Below are positions 1 through 8,378 of a DNA stretch of 47,939 nucleotides, one piece after another; position 1 is the stretch's first letter, and each line of letters opens with the position of its first letter. Source of the DNA: Caballeronia sp. dw_19. GTDB taxonomy: Bacteria; Pseudomonadota; Gammaproteobacteria; Burkholderiales; Burkholderiaceae. Below the pieces are notes generated by a model. The model was given only the letters and a program-made list of their open reading frames with translations, was not told where the DNA came from and ran no database searches. The position numbers were made by a program, and so were the translations under genes. The DNA lies in contig NZ_JAAVUQ010000050.1 in NCBI RefSeq assembly GCF_018449515.1, positions 1 to 47,939 of the forward strand, read 5' to 3'.

Positions 1-85
1 CATCCGTTTGACGCACACCACTAGCGCGTGCCGCGCCACCCCCACGTGCAGACAAGGTTTTCAAGCGGCCGAGTGCCGCGACCTT

Positions 86-370
86 TTATCTTGCCTTCCG
101 CCTTTGCCTTCGCTTTCGCTCCGGGCCTCGGCGTCCCGGCGGTGCTGCGCTGCCCGCAGTCAGGCCGCCGGCGAACGCGGCCACGGCCACAGGCCGGGCT
201 CGTTCGAGGCAAGACGCCTGCACATGGGAAGGCGGCGCCGGATGTTGCGCGAAGTGCGGCGCGGATGCGCACGCACTGCACGCGCGACGGCACCGTGACG
301 ACCAGCGGAACGACACGCCCGATGGCACGATGAGATGCACGGAAACGTGCAGCGAATCGGCGGCCATCAT
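86..370 (-). CDS. Small ORF downstream of traF, unknown function
   Basis: A 94-codon frame whose ATG overlaps the stop of the traF reading frame as ATGA, an arrangement typical of translational coupling. The product is rich in Arg, Ala and Pro with a basic tail. No family is recognised and no transmembrane or catalytic motif is visible. It lies where Tn4371-type elements carry further transfer genes, but the high GC of this stretch makes open frames on both strands common. It may be the start of a decayed transfer gene or not a gene at all. Confidence 0.25.
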   Translation of the reverse strand: MMAADSLHVSVHLIVPSGVSFRWSSRCRRACSACASAPHFAQHPAPPSHVQASCLERARPVAVAAFAGGLTAGSAAPPGRRGPERKRRQRRKAR

Positions 371-953
371 GGACGTGCCTCCAGCCAGACCGGATGTGCA
401 ACACCGATCACGGTGGATGCAGCAATCGGTCCGAAGTAGCGGCTGTCGAATGACGCCGGGTTGGTCACGCTCAACAGGAACAGTTCGCCAAGTTCAAGGC
501 GGCGGCATTGCTGCCAGGATGGCAGCGGGCGGCCCAGCCGGTCGGCGGCAGCACGGTGGCCGCAGGCACGCCGTCGATGCGAACGATACCGCCAGCGATG
601 CACACCTCCTGCGGTGATACGGCGCCCACTCGCTTGAGAAGCGGAACGCGCGTCGGTAGATAACCGCGCTGCGCAGCGAGTGCGGCAGCTTCGGCCGGCA
701 GTGGGACAAGCACGATGCTGTCCACGGACAACGGACGTGGCAGCGAGGCGACTCGATGGGCGAACGGTTCAATGCGATACCAGGCGACCGCCACACTGTC
801 GGACGGGTTGTAGGTCAGACGCGGCAGCGGCGACACGAACGCGGCCCAGACCAGCGCAGCGAGGCCGGTAGCGGCGAAGCCCGTCAGCACGATGCGAGCG
901 CGCAGGCGCGAGCGAGGATACGGTGCGATGCTGGATGTGGAAAGCGTCGTTAT
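367..953 (-). pseudogene. traF: TraF-like S26 family signal peptidase, frameshifted
   Basis: This is the conjugative-transfer TraF peptidase, a membrane serine protease of the S26 family that matures pilin in RP4-like systems. The first part shows one hydrophobic helix, a segment with the likely nucleophile Ser (NPSDSVAVAWY) and the Lys-containing stretch RVPLLKRVG. Near 543-548 the frame breaks: the sequence ends in a non-family tail, while the shifted frame carries the expected C-terminus (DRLGRPLPSWQQC through to HPVWLEARP, stop at 367-369). Restoring one base would join the halves into about 195 residues. The expected start codon at 951-953 reads ATA instead of ATG, so initiation may be lost too. 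Gene order with DUF2840 and parA matches Tn4371-type integrative elements. Confidence 0.7.
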
Positions 954-1493
954 GGCAACGCCCTCCCGGCCAGCCAAGCCGCATGTCGCTCGGCGGTGTA
1001 TTCCGGTAGCGGCAAGCGCAGCGACCCGGTTGCCGAGCGTGCGCCAGTACGCGGGCGACACGTCGGCTGGCGCGATGCCCAGCGCTTCGATGGCGTCGAG
1101 CGGCACAAACACGGCACGGACGGCAGGCTCGCCCTCGGCGTGCAGCAGCAACCGCGCGCCTGGCAGCACGCCGGGGATGCGCTGCGCCGCATCGAGCGAC
1201 GTGCAAGCCTGCATCACCATGAGTTCCCAACGGATCGTGCCGTAGTCATTGGCCTGCCACCGGATGCGGCAAAACACTGCCCCCGCCAAGAACATCGCGA
1301 CACGGCGCCAGTGGTCAAGCCGGACGATGCGTGACGGTTCGCCGAAGCGCAGATAGATGTCGATGCGCCGCTCGACATAGGCGAGCGATACGCGGGTCAA
1401 CGGTACGGTGCCGGCCCGTCTGGCGAGCATCGCGAGCGAAGTCGGATTTGTGTTGGTTGTGGCAGCCGTGGCAGCCGAAGGTTGTACGTTCAT
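950..1493 (-). pseudogene. DUF2840 domain protein of Tn4371-type element, frameshifted
   Basis: Starting at the ATG at 1491-1493, the first ~160 codons read as a DUF2840 protein (motifs YVERRIDIYLRFGEP, LDAAQRIPGV, VSPAYWRTLGNRV). DUF2840 is a protein of unknown role that sits between the small parB-like gene and traF in Tn4371-family elements. Around 1003-1015 the frame slips. The family-like C-terminus (EYTAERHAAWLAGRALP, TAA at 950-952) is in another frame, whereas the unshifted frame runs straight on into traF and gives a spurious 340-residue fusion. The natural arrangement is therefore two adjacent genes, with this one carrying a single indel. Its start overlaps the 3' end of the upstream gene by 4 bases. 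Confidence 0.65.
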
Positions 1494-1741
1494 TGGGAGT
1501 TCTCCGGAAACTCGCGTTCCAGCAGTGCGCGCAGCAGTTCGGCCACCGTCACGCCACGCGTGAAGGCAGACACCTTGATGCGCGCCCGCATCGCGGGCGT
1601 GATGTCGAGGGTCAGGCGCGCGGTGTAGAGGTCGCCCTTTTGCAAAGCATCGGCGTCACCCTGGCGAATCCAAGCCTCGGCGTGGGGATTCGCCGGCGGA
1701 CGCGCGCCGATGCCGATGCGTTTGCCGCGCGTGCTCGTCAT
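1490..1741 (-). CDS. Small parB-like / ribbon-helix-helix protein after ParA
   Basis: A protein of about 83 residues starting MTSTRGKRIG. An ATG three codons upstream is possible, but this start gives an ATGA overlap with the parA stop at 1738-1740. The C-terminal half (ARLTLDITPAMRARIKVSAFTRGVTVAELLRALLEREF) looks like a strand followed by two helices, as in ribbon-helix-helix DNA-binding proteins. In Tn4371-type elements a gene of this size after parA is usually labelled parB. It probably binds the partition or operator site and works with ParA. It looks intact, unlike its downstream neighbours. Confidence 0.65.
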   Translation of the reverse strand: MTSTRGKRIGIGARPPANPHAEAWIRQGDADALQKGDLYTARLTLDITPAMRARIKVSAFTRGVTVAELLRALLEREFPENSQ

Positions 1742-2376
1742 GTCGGCCACCGCAGCAGTTCATCGGTGAGCGCGGCGATCTCGCGCGCGGCAGCGCTGTC
1801 GGGCGCCGTCTCGCGGGCGAGCCGGCCGGCGGCTACGCTGTCGGCAAAAACGATGCGCTGATGCACTTCCGAACGCAGCGCAGGCAGCGGCTGTTCGGCA
1901 AGTGACTGCCGCGCCTCCCGGCCGATGATGGTGGTGCTGACGCGCCGGTTGATGACGAAGGCCGCGCGTAGCGCAGGTCGAAACACCTGCGCCTCGCGGA
2001 TCAACGCCACCATCTCGGCACTGGCCCGCAGGTCGTAGGGACTGGGCTGCACCGGGATCAGTACACGCTCGGCCGCCAGCAGCGCGGAGCGTGCCAAGGC
2101 GGCGATACGAGGTGGTCCGTCGATGATGACGTGATCGGCCCGCCTTGCGAGTTCTGGAGCCTCCTGGTGCAGCGTCTCGCGTGCCAGGCCTACGGCACTG
2201 AATAGCCTGGGCAGACCTTGCTGACTTCTGCGCTGCGTCCAGTCCAGCGATGAACCCTGCGGATCGGCATCCAGCGGGACGACCGATTGCCCGCGCATCG
2301 CCAGTTCGCCCGCGATGTGCGTGGCGAGCGTGGTCTTGCCTACGCCGCCTTTCTGATTGAGCAAGGCAACGATCAT
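1738..2376 (-). CDS. parA: ParA-family partition ATPase
   Basis: A 212-residue ParA/MinD-type ATPase that would help segregate or stabilise the element. The start was set at the ATG at 2374-2376, just before MIVALLNQ; a longer frame upstream adds a basic, non-family extension. The deviant Walker A is KGGVGKTT (residues 9-16). The sequence DADPQGSSLDW contains the switch I Asp, and VIIDGPPR is the Walker B region. It has no N-terminal HTH, so it is the small (type Ib-like) form. The stop overlaps the next small gene by four bases. Gene order repA, parA, parB-like, DUF2840, traF is the maintenance block of Tn4371-family integrative elements. Confidence 0.85.
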   Translation of the reverse strand: MIVALLNQKGGVGKTTLATHIAGELAMRGQSVVPLDADPQGSSLDWTQRRSQQGLPRLFSAVGLARETLHQEAPELARRADHVIIDGPPRIAALARSALLAAERVLIPVQPSPYDLRASAEMVALIREAQVFRPALRAAFVINRRVSTTIIGREARQSLAEQPLPALRSEVHQRIVFADSVAAGRLARETAPDSAAAREIAALTDELLRWPT

Positions 2377-2503
2377 GGCGCGGCCCTCCGATCTGGAAAG
2401 CCAGCCTGCTTTTGTCCTGAAAGCCGGGATTGTTTTTGCTTTCGGGGTTGCTGTGTTTTTTGCCTTTCGGCAGTTGTCCACCGAAACGGCGCGCTTCTAC
2501 TAA

Positions 2504-2532
2504 AAGTTAGAGAATTTAAGTTAGGTAAGTTA
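2504..2532. promoter_or_regulatory. Three AAGTTA direct repeats upstream of parA
   Basis: AAGTTA occurs at 2504-2509, 2518-2523 and 2527-2532 in an AT-rich patch that stands out from its GC-rich surroundings. It lies about 130 bases upstream of the parA start. This would suit a partition operator, a small iteron set or the parA promoter region. Function is inferred from position only. Confidence 0.35.
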
Positions 2533-2618
2533 AGGGGCGTCGAAACCCGCGCCGTTATTGGCTTTTCGGGCGATTCGTACTCCTGATAGAACGAACCCGT
2601 CCACCGGTTGTCCCACAG

Positions 2619-2798
2619 TTATCCCCGTGCCGTGAACGGCACGGGCCGGAAGGTCAATAGCTCGGTCCGATCGCCTGGCATCCGTTCGATGCCCAGGACG
2701 TAGCCCGGCAGCGTTTGCCGCGCCACCAAAGCGCGCAAGTCGTAGGCGAAGTCCGAAAACCGCATGCTGCTGCCAGATTTCAATAAGCTATCCTCTCG
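2619..2798 (-). pseudogene. repA: C-terminal remnant of RepA-type replication initiator
   Basis: Read on the minus strand, codons ending in TAA at 2619-2621 give EDSLLKSGSSMRFSDFAYD, then a long match-like tail including LPGYVLGIERMPGDRTELLTF. I recognise this as the C-terminal end of the RepA replication initiator found upstream of parA in Tn4371-type elements. Immediately upstream (about 2799-2806) the frame meets a stop and the sequence turns into a GntR-family relic, so only about 60 codons survive. A perfect 10-bp inverted repeat (2624-2645) lies in the last codons. The element has lost its initiator here. Confidence 0.6.
2624..2645. repeat. Perfect 10-bp inverted repeat at the repA end
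   Basis: CCCGTGCCGT and ACGGCACGGG are separated by only two bases. There is no T-tract, so a standard rho-independent terminator is unlikely. It falls inside the last repA codons. Confidence 0.5.
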
Positions 2799-2821
2799 AA
2801 ATCAACTTCCTCAACTATTTC

Positions 2822-3334
2822 TGCTATTTGCACCAGAACCGCGTCTCGCAGGCGAGGGAAATCTACGAGGCGCGAAGGATCATTGAAGGCGGGGTCGCCT
2901 CAAGGCTTGCTGGACGGCTGACGCCCGCGCAGATCGAACAGTTGCGGGCCCACAGCGCGCGCGAGATCGAGGCCATCCGCCACACGGCGACCGCGCATTG
3001 TCCATCCAATTATCAAGCCGTTTTCACCACTTGCTGGCGGCGTTCTGCGCGAATCCGTTCGTTACGCGCGAACTGGAGGAACTGGTGAGCCGCATCATTA
3101 TGTTGGGTATTTTTCGTTGCGGAGCCTGGCGCTGCGTCACCATGCTCGTGCGACGAGCATGGTGACATCGTCGATGCCCTCGTTGACGGTGATACCGCGC
3201 GTGCAGTCAAGAGCATGCACGTCCATCTGTCGATGATCGAGACGCGTCTCCAGCCGGAAATGTTCGTGCGTCCTGAAGTCGACCCGGACGAGGTGCTTCG
3301 GCAAGCCTGGGATAAGGTCCAGGTTGCGCGGTAA
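2822..3334 (+). pseudogene. GntR-family (FCD) regulator, truncated and frameshifted
   Basis: Only the effector-binding FCD half of a GntR/FadR-type regulator remains. Pieces in successive frames are AREIYEARRIIEGGVASRLAG (from about 2845), then SIQLSSRFHHLLAAFCANPF (from about 2999) and, after another break, DEHGDIVDALVDGDTARAV through QAWDKVQVAR ending at TAA 3332-3334. The N-terminal winged helix is missing: upstream of about 2820 the sequence is non-family and then becomes the repA relic. There are at least two frame breaks. The second coincides with a perfect 14-bp hairpin at 3136-3166. Confidence 0.65.
3136..3166. repeat. Perfect 14-bp inverted repeat with 3-base loop
   Basis: GTCACCATGCTCGT and its exact complement are separated by GCG. 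The right arm encodes DEHGD, a conserved stretch of the surrounding GntR relic, and the left arm lies at the frame break. That suggests a templated inverted duplication rather than a functional terminator. Confidence 0.7.
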
Positions 3335-3961
3335 TGCCGGTGTTCCGATGTTGAGGTATCGACCTCGCGGCAATTCAGGAGACGAATATTCTTCCAAATC
3401 AGCCTGGGCAGCCCGAGTTCGGCGTTCATGGCTGGGTGACTCTATTTTGCATGTAGTACGGTCGCGGCACTCGCCGTTATGCGGAACGGCAACTGGGGCG
3501 CAGGATGATCGGACATTCCGAGTGAGGCAGCAATCCTCCCTTGCGGCCTCTGCGCACAAACGCTTTACAACACGGGGCTGAGCTCGTGCTCGCGAGACGC
3601 GCTCGATGACTCGGCGTGTCGGAGACTTAGCCATCGCACGCATGTACCACTGACCGTTGAAATAAAACGGACCGAATCCCCTCAAGCCGTAAATGCGCTG
3701 CTGCTTGCAACCGATGCAAAGTAGATCAGGCAAATGGCGGGAATGCGCTGCCATCTTTCCTTCGAATTTTCCCCTCCCGTTGCGATAAGCCGTCCACGTT
3801 CTGCGAGATCAGGTTGATCTCCAAGCCTCAGACATTCTGCCACCCCGATAAACCAGCCTTCGTCAGCGTCCGACTCGGGGCGGAACGTGTCGGATTTCCG
3901 CGGTCTTTCACAGCAACACAAGTATCGTAAGCGGGGAGAGAATGGAAGGTCAGCGCATCTG
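3335..3961. other. Gene-poor stretch between GntR relic and hydantoinase
   Basis: No frame here resembles a known family. A minus-strand frame of 102 codons (3682-3990) and a 205-codon one (3137-3754) have unusual composition and no recognisable motif or ribosome binding site, so I do not call them. The stretch probably marks the old junction between the element remnant and the catabolic island. Confidence 0.4.
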
Positions 3962-4060
3962 TTGTCGACAAGAATCGTCATATTTTTCACAATTAAGAAA
4001 ACAAAATGTTCTGTTGACCTATTATTTTGAAGAGATATATTAACGCCAACTTGTCGACAA
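3962..4060. promoter_or_regulatory. Paired TTGTCGACAA palindromes, likely GntR/FCD operators
   Basis: The same perfect 10-bp palindrome TTGTCGACAA lies at 3962-3971 and 4051-4060. Its core TGTCGACA fits the yGTM-KACr pattern known for FadR-subfamily GntR operators. The second copy sits about 24 bases before the hydantoinase ATG, and the AT-rich sequence between the copies is the obvious promoter region. Two sites 89 bases apart would suit repression by a dimer at each, possibly with looping. The regulator encoded at 13604-14323 is the natural candidate. Confidence 0.55.
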
Positions 4061-4083
4061 CAACTTTTTTCGCCGGAGTATCA

Positions 4084-5520
4084 ATGAGCGCAGAGTTTGA
4101 CCTGGTGATCCGTAATGCAAAGGTGACAACAGCCAGTGACACCTTCATGTCGGATATCGGCGTGATCGGCGGCCGGATCGTCCAGATGGGCGTGCGCTTG
4201 TCGACAGGAGCACGCGAAATCGACGCACGAGGCCGCACTACCACGCCGGGCGGGATCGATGCGCATTGCCACCTCGACCAGCCCATCGCGCCGCCAGCGA
4301 AAATGTCGGACGATTTTGAATCCGGCACCCGTTCGGCCGCTTGTGGCGGCACGACCACCGTGATTCCATTCGCCGCGCAGCAAAAAGGGGGCTCGTTGCG
4401 CGCGGCGATCGACGATTACCACGAACGGGCAAATGGCCGTGCGAGTGTGGATTACGGTTTCCACCTTATCGTGACCGATCCCACCCCAGAAGTCATGGCA
4501 ACGGAATTGCCGGCGCTTATTGCAGAAGGGTATTCGTCGTTCAAGATCTACATGACCTACGACGACATGAAATTGAACGACGGCCAGATCCTGCGACTGC
4601 TTGCGCTTGCGCGAACGCATGGCGCCATGGCAATGATTCATGCGGAAAACACCGAATGCATCGCCTGGCTGACCGAGAGCCTTCTCGACTTCGGGCTGAC
4701 CGCGCCGCGCTATCACGCGGCGTCGCGGCCCATGCTGGTTGAACGTGAGGCCACGCATCGGGCGATCAGCCTTGCGGAACTGGTTGATGTCCCCATGCTT
4801 CTTGTCCATGTTTCCGGGCGCGAGGCGGTCGAGCAGATTCAGTGGGCGCGTGCTCGCGGGTTGAAGGTATTGTCGGAGACTTGCCCGCAATATCTTTTGC
4901 TTACAGCCGAAGATCTCGGTATTGACGACAGTTATGAAGGGGCGAAATGCGTGTGCAGCCCGCCTCCGCGCGACGCCGCCAGTCAGCAGGCAATCTGGGC
5001 AGCACTGGCTGACGGCACCTTCACTGTTTTTTCTTCGGATCACGCGCCGTTTTCATTCGATGACGACCAGGGCAAGAAGCCAAGGGGCCGCGAGGTCGCG
5101 TTTCCCTACATTCCAAACGGCATACCGGGTATCGAAACCCGCCTGCCGCTGTTGTATTCGGAAGGCGTGCTGACCGGCCGGATTTCGGTCAACCGCTTTG
5201 TAGAGCTGACCGCCACGAATCCTGCGAAGACCTATGGATTGCACCCGCGAAAAGGGACGATTGCAATTGGTTCGGACGCCGACCTTGTGATCTGGGAAGA
5301 ACGCAGCGTGCTGCTCACGAATTCGATGCTGCACCATGCCGTCGATTACACGCCGTATGAAGGCCGCACCCTTGGCGCGTGGCCGGCTTATACGATCGCC
5401 CGCGGCGACGTGGTATGGGACGGAAAGCAATTTCTCGCGGCACCGGGTCGCGGACGTTTTCTTCCGCGCGGACTGCCGACCATGGTTGCGCGCCGGCCGG
5501 CGAGCGGCGGCGTGCGATAA
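4084..5520 (+). CDS. D-hydantoinase / dihydropyrimidinase
   Basis: A 478-residue cyclic amidohydrolase that opens hydantoin- or dihydropyrimidine-type rings by water addition. The start is the ATG at 4084 behind GGAG; the open frame extends upstream without a good ribosome site. Binuclear metal site residues are visible in order: HCH (H61, H63), the Lys in SFKIYMTY (K154, normally carbamylated), His in HAEN (H186), His in VHVSG (H242) and Asp in SSDHAPF (D319). Length and motif order are those of bacterial D-hydantoinases and dihydropyrimidinases. It is the first gene of the island, behind two TTGTCGACAA sites. Substrate cannot be fixed from sequence: the neighbours (imide hydrolase, PuuE-like enzyme, amidase) point to cyclic amides or imides generally. 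Confidence 0.9.
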   Translation: MSAEFDLVIRNAKVTTASDTFMSDIGVIGGRIVQMGVRLSTGAREIDARGRTTTPGGIDAHCHLDQPIAPPAKMSDDFESGTRSAACGGTTTVIPFAAQQKGGSLRAAIDDYHERANGRASVDYGFHLIVTDPTPEVMATELPALIAEGYSSFKIYMTYDDMKLNDGQILRLLALARTHGAMAMIHAENTECIAWLTESLLDFGLTAPRYHAASRPMLVEREATHRAISLAELVDVPMLLVHVSGREAVEQIQWARARGLKVLSETCPQYLLLTAEDLGIDDSYEGAKCVCSPPPRDAASQQAIWAALADGTFTVFSSDHAPFSFDDDQGKKPRGREVAFPYIPNGIPGIETRLPLLYSEGVLTGRISVNRFVELTATNPAKTYGLHPRKGTIAIGSDADLVIWEERSVLLTNSMLHHAVDYTPYEGRTLGAWPAYTIARGDVVWDGKQFLAAPGRGRFLPRGLPTMVARRPASGGVR

Positions 5521-5632
5521 GGCTGCAAGCTGACGGCTATTAAAGTGCTTCACTTGGCCATAAATTTTGGTGTCCGAATTACTTTAAAAATAGCACTGCG
5601 TTATTCCATCTCATCGAATCCAGGAGTGTGTC

Positions 5633-7273
5633 ATGTCTAAACTGTTTGACAGCGCCCGCGTGTCAGCGCAGGCCCGGATAAGGTCCGCGCACGCCGGACG
5701 CGTGCTGTTAGCGGCAGCGGTTTTGTCCATTGGCGCTGGCTCGGCGCCGGTGTTTGCACAGGACAACAATTCGATGCTGCTTGTCGCGGGGCCGCGCACG
5801 CCGGAATCACTGGATCAGGAATATCCACCCACGGAAGCAAGTCACGAAGCGCGCCGCAATATCTATGAGCGGCTGTTGTCATATGAAATGAAGCCCGGAG
5901 AAAACGGCGTGATGGTCGAGAACTTCGACAAGCTCAAGGGCGCGCTGGCAGAAAGCTGGGAAACCTCACCCGACAAGAGTTCGATTACATTCCATTTGCG
6001 CAAGGGCGTAAAAAGCTACGCGGGCAATACGCTAACCGCCGACGACGTCATGTGGACCTTCGAGCGCGGCTGGAACCTTAAGGCCACGTTTCGCTGGTAC
6101 ATGACGCAGGTGCTGAAGATCACGGACTTTAATGCGGCGTTCAAGAAAATCGACGACCAGACTGTGAAGGTTACCTTGCCGGGGCCGTCGCCGCTGATCG
6201 AACGCCTATGGGTGAACAACGATCTTGGCATTATAGATTCGGTGGAGATCAAGAAGCACGTCACGCCGGATGATCCGTGGGCCTCACGCTGGCTCTCCAG
6301 CCATTCCGCTTCGTTCGCGCCATATCAGGTCACGAAATATGCGCCGGGCCAGGAGGTTGTCTATGAAAGCAACGCGAATTATTATCGCGGTGCGCCGAAA
6401 CTGACTCGCATCATTTTCCGCGAGATGCCAACGTCGGCGAATCGTCTTGCTGCACTCCAGGCCGGCGCCGTCGACGTGGCGGAATGGCTTGCGCCAAGGG
6501 AGCAGGCCACGCTCGGGCAGATGCCGGGTGTGAAAGTCTGGAAGGTGTACGGTAACTACATCCAGCGCGTGGAGATGAACAACGCCGCCGCGCCGTTCAA
6601 CAATGAGAAAGTCAGGCAGGCGCTGAACTACGCGGTGCCACGCGACCAGATCCTGAAATCCGTGTTCTACGGCACGGCGCGCCTCACCAAGAGCCCCGTG
6701 TCCGAGATTTATCCGGCATACACCGACAAGTACTACAACTACTCCGAGAATCTCGATAAGGCCCGCGCGCTCCTGAAGGAGGCTGGACTTGAGAAAGGCT
6801 TCAAGACGCAACTCGGCTATCCAACCGGTGACCAGACGGAAGAGGAGCTGGCTGTCATTCTCAAGACGGCGTTTTCGAAGATCGGAGTGGATGTCGAGTT
6901 GCAGAAGCTGCCGGCGTCCACGCTGGTGGAGCGCTACTCGAAGGGCACGATTCCGATGTACTTCTTTCGCGACATGGCGATCGTGCCGGATGCCGCTTAT
7001 GTGACGAACCTGTGGCTCAACAGCGCGTCGCTGATCAACTATTCGCACTACAAGAACGCGGAAGTAGACAAGCTGATCAACGACAGCCTCTCCATGACCG
7101 ACGAAGCAAAACGCAAGACGTCGATGGAACGCGTGCAGCAACTTGTAATGGAACAGGCGCCTTGGGTGTTCCTGATAAACCCTGGTTACCAGCTCGCGAC
7201 ACGCGCGAACGTAAAGGGTTATAGCTGGAATACGACAAACGGCAACACCTGGTACGACTTTTCCAAAAACTGA
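5633..7273 (+). CDS. ABC transporter substrate-binding protein, family 5 (Dpp/Opp type)
   Basis: A 546-residue periplasmic solute-binding protein. A signal peptide spans about residues 1-42 (basic start, hydrophobic core, cleavage after VFA). The mature part has the usual family 5 landmarks: GALAESWETSPDKSSITFHLRKGVK, LTADDVMWTFER and NNEKVRQALNYAVPRDQI. It would capture the substrate in the periplasm for the permeases and ATPase encoded next. A ribosome site (CAGGAGTG) precedes the ATG at 5633. The family also binds nickel, glutathione and opines as well as peptides, so the ligand is not evident; context suggests a small amide or imide conjugate. A stem-loop follows the gene, which often sets a higher level of binding protein than permease. 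Confidence 0.9.
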   Translation: MSKLFDSARVSAQARIRSAHAGRVLLAAAVLSIGAGSAPVFAQDNNSMLLVAGPRTPESLDQEYPPTEASHEARRNIYERLLSYEMKPGENGVMVENFDKLKGALAESWETSPDKSSITFHLRKGVKSYAGNTLTADDVMWTFERGWNLKATFRWYMTQVLKITDFNAAFKKIDDQTVKVTLPGPSPLIERLWVNNDLGIIDSVEIKKHVTPDDPWASRWLSSHSASFAPYQVTKYAPGQEVVYESNANYYRGAPKLTRIIFREMPTSANRLAALQAGAVDVAEWLAPREQATLGQMPGVKVWKVYGNYIQRVEMNNAAAPFNNEKVRQALNYAVPRDQILKSVFYGTARLTKSPVSEIYPAYTDKYYNYSENLDKARALLKEAGLEKGFKTQLGYPTGDQTEEELAVILKTAFSKIGVDVELQKLPASTLVERYSKGTIPMYFFRDMAIVPDAAYVTNLWLNSASLINYSHYKNAEVDKLINDSLSMTDEAKRKTSMERVQQLVMEQAPWVFLINPGYQLATRANVKGYSWNTTNGNTWYDFSKN

Positions 7274-7280
7274 TGTAAAG

Positions 7281-7309
7281 GGGTGCGAATGAACTAGCTG
7301 TTCGCACCC
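7281..7309 (+). other. Intra-operon stem-loop between binding protein and permease
   Basis: GGGTGCGAA and TTCGCACCC form a perfect 9-bp stem around an 11-base loop, 8 bases after the binding-protein stop. No T-run follows, so it is more likely an mRNA-stabilising or partial-attenuation hairpin than a full terminator. Confidence 0.65.
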
Positions 7310-7337
7310 GCGTAACCCTGGTTCGAGGAGTTGTGCG

Positions 7338-8378
7338 ATGGTTCTATTTTCTGCCTGGCGATCGATTCCCCGTTCGATTCGCATTGTGATCGCGCGGATC
7401 GGCGTCCTGATTCCGCAAATGTTCGGCGTGATGTTCGCGACATTCCTGCTCATTCGCATGCTGCCGGGAGACCCGGCGTTGCTGATGCTCGGCAACATGG
7501 CGACGCCCGAAGCCATCGCGGCGTTGCGCGAGCGTCTGAATCTCAATGGCACGATCTGGTCACAATTTGGCAGCTACATCAAGGCTTTGCTTCACGGCGA
7601 TCTGGGCACCTCGATGTTTACATCGAACCCCGTCACAGTCGACTTGATGCAACGCGTGCCCGCCACGCTTGAACTGATCACCTATTCAATGATCTTCACT
7701 GTGATCTTGGGCGTGGGCATCGCGGTGACGTCGGTGGTCCGCAAGGGAGGTTGGGTCGATCGGGGCAGCCGGATTTACGGACTGGCAGCGGGCGCAATCC
7801 CTGATTTCTGGGTCGGACTGCTGCTGATATTTACGTTATTCCATCTGGCGGGCGTCGCGCCCGCGCCATTCGGACGGATCGATTCGTTCATCACGGCGCC
7901 GCCTGCCGTCACCGGGTTTTTCACAATCGACAGCGTGATCGCGGGTAACTGGACCGCGTTTCGTTCTTCGGTGTCGCATCTGTTGTTGCCGGTCCTTACG
8001 CTCACCATTGTCAACGCGGGCGGCCTGATGAAAATGACGCAATCCACGTTCGCCGATATATACAAAAGCGAGTTCATTCGTCACGCGCGCGCATCGGGTC
8101 TATCGGAGCGCACGCTGGTGTTGAGTGCATTGCGCAACAGTTTGCCGCCCATCATCACCATGATTGGTTTCCTGTTTGGCTTTCTGCTTGGAGCGGCCGT
8201 GCTGGTCGAGACCATTTTTGCGTGGGGCGGCCTGGGACAGTATGCGGTGCAGGCCGTGATGAATAGCGACTACCCGGCGTTGCAAGGATTTGTGCTGGTC
8301 GCGGCGGCCTTCATCCTAGTGGTGTACACCGCCGTCGACGTGCTGTACGGCCTCGCCGATCCGAGGATCGAAATATGA
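7338..8378 (+). CDS. ABC transporter permease, DppB type
   Basis: A 346-residue inner-membrane permease of the peptide/nickel group. It has an N-terminal helix (MFGVMFATFLLIRMLPGDPA), the typical LNLNGTIWSQFGSYIKALLHGDLGTS periplasmic region, five further hydrophobic helices and the EAA-type coupling loop HARASGLSERTLVLSALRNS that contacts the ATPase. The stop overlaps the next permease start as ATGA, so the two are translated together. It forms the channel with the product of the following gene. Confidence 0.9.
   Translation: MVLFSAWRSIPRSIRIVIARIGVLIPQMFGVMFATFLLIRMLPGDPALLMLGNMATPEAIAALRERLNLNGTIWSQFGSYIKALLHGDLGTSMFTSNPVTVDLMQRVPATLELITYSMIFTVILGVGIAVTSVVRKGGWVDRGSRIYGLAAGAIPDFWVGLLLIFTLFHLAGVAPAPFGRIDSFITAPPAVTGFFTIDSVIAGNWTAFRSSVSHLLLPVLTLTIVNAGGLMKMTQSTFADIYKSEFIRHARASGLSERTLVLSALRNSLPPIITMIGFLFGFLLGAAVLVETIFAWGGLGQYAVQAVMNSDYPALQGFVLVAAAFILVVYTAVDVLYGLADPRIEI

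Noticed and set aside
471..1493. Single 340-residue protein combining DUF2840 and signal peptidase
   Set aside because: The family C-termini of both parts are in other frames, so the long frame is produced by two indels.
2610..2630. DnaA-box-like TTATCCCCG near repA, possible origin
   Set aside because: It overlaps the repA stop codon and stands alone; no cluster of boxes or AT-rich unwinding region to support an origin.
3682..3990. Minus-strand frame of 102 codons upstream of the hydantoinase
   Set aside because: No ribosome site or family motif, and it covers the likely operator and promoter region.
6284..7552. Long minus-strand frame of 422 codons opposite the binding-protein gene
   Set aside because: It is antisense to a clear solute-binding protein, shows no family motif and has the biased composition of a GC-rich shadow frame.
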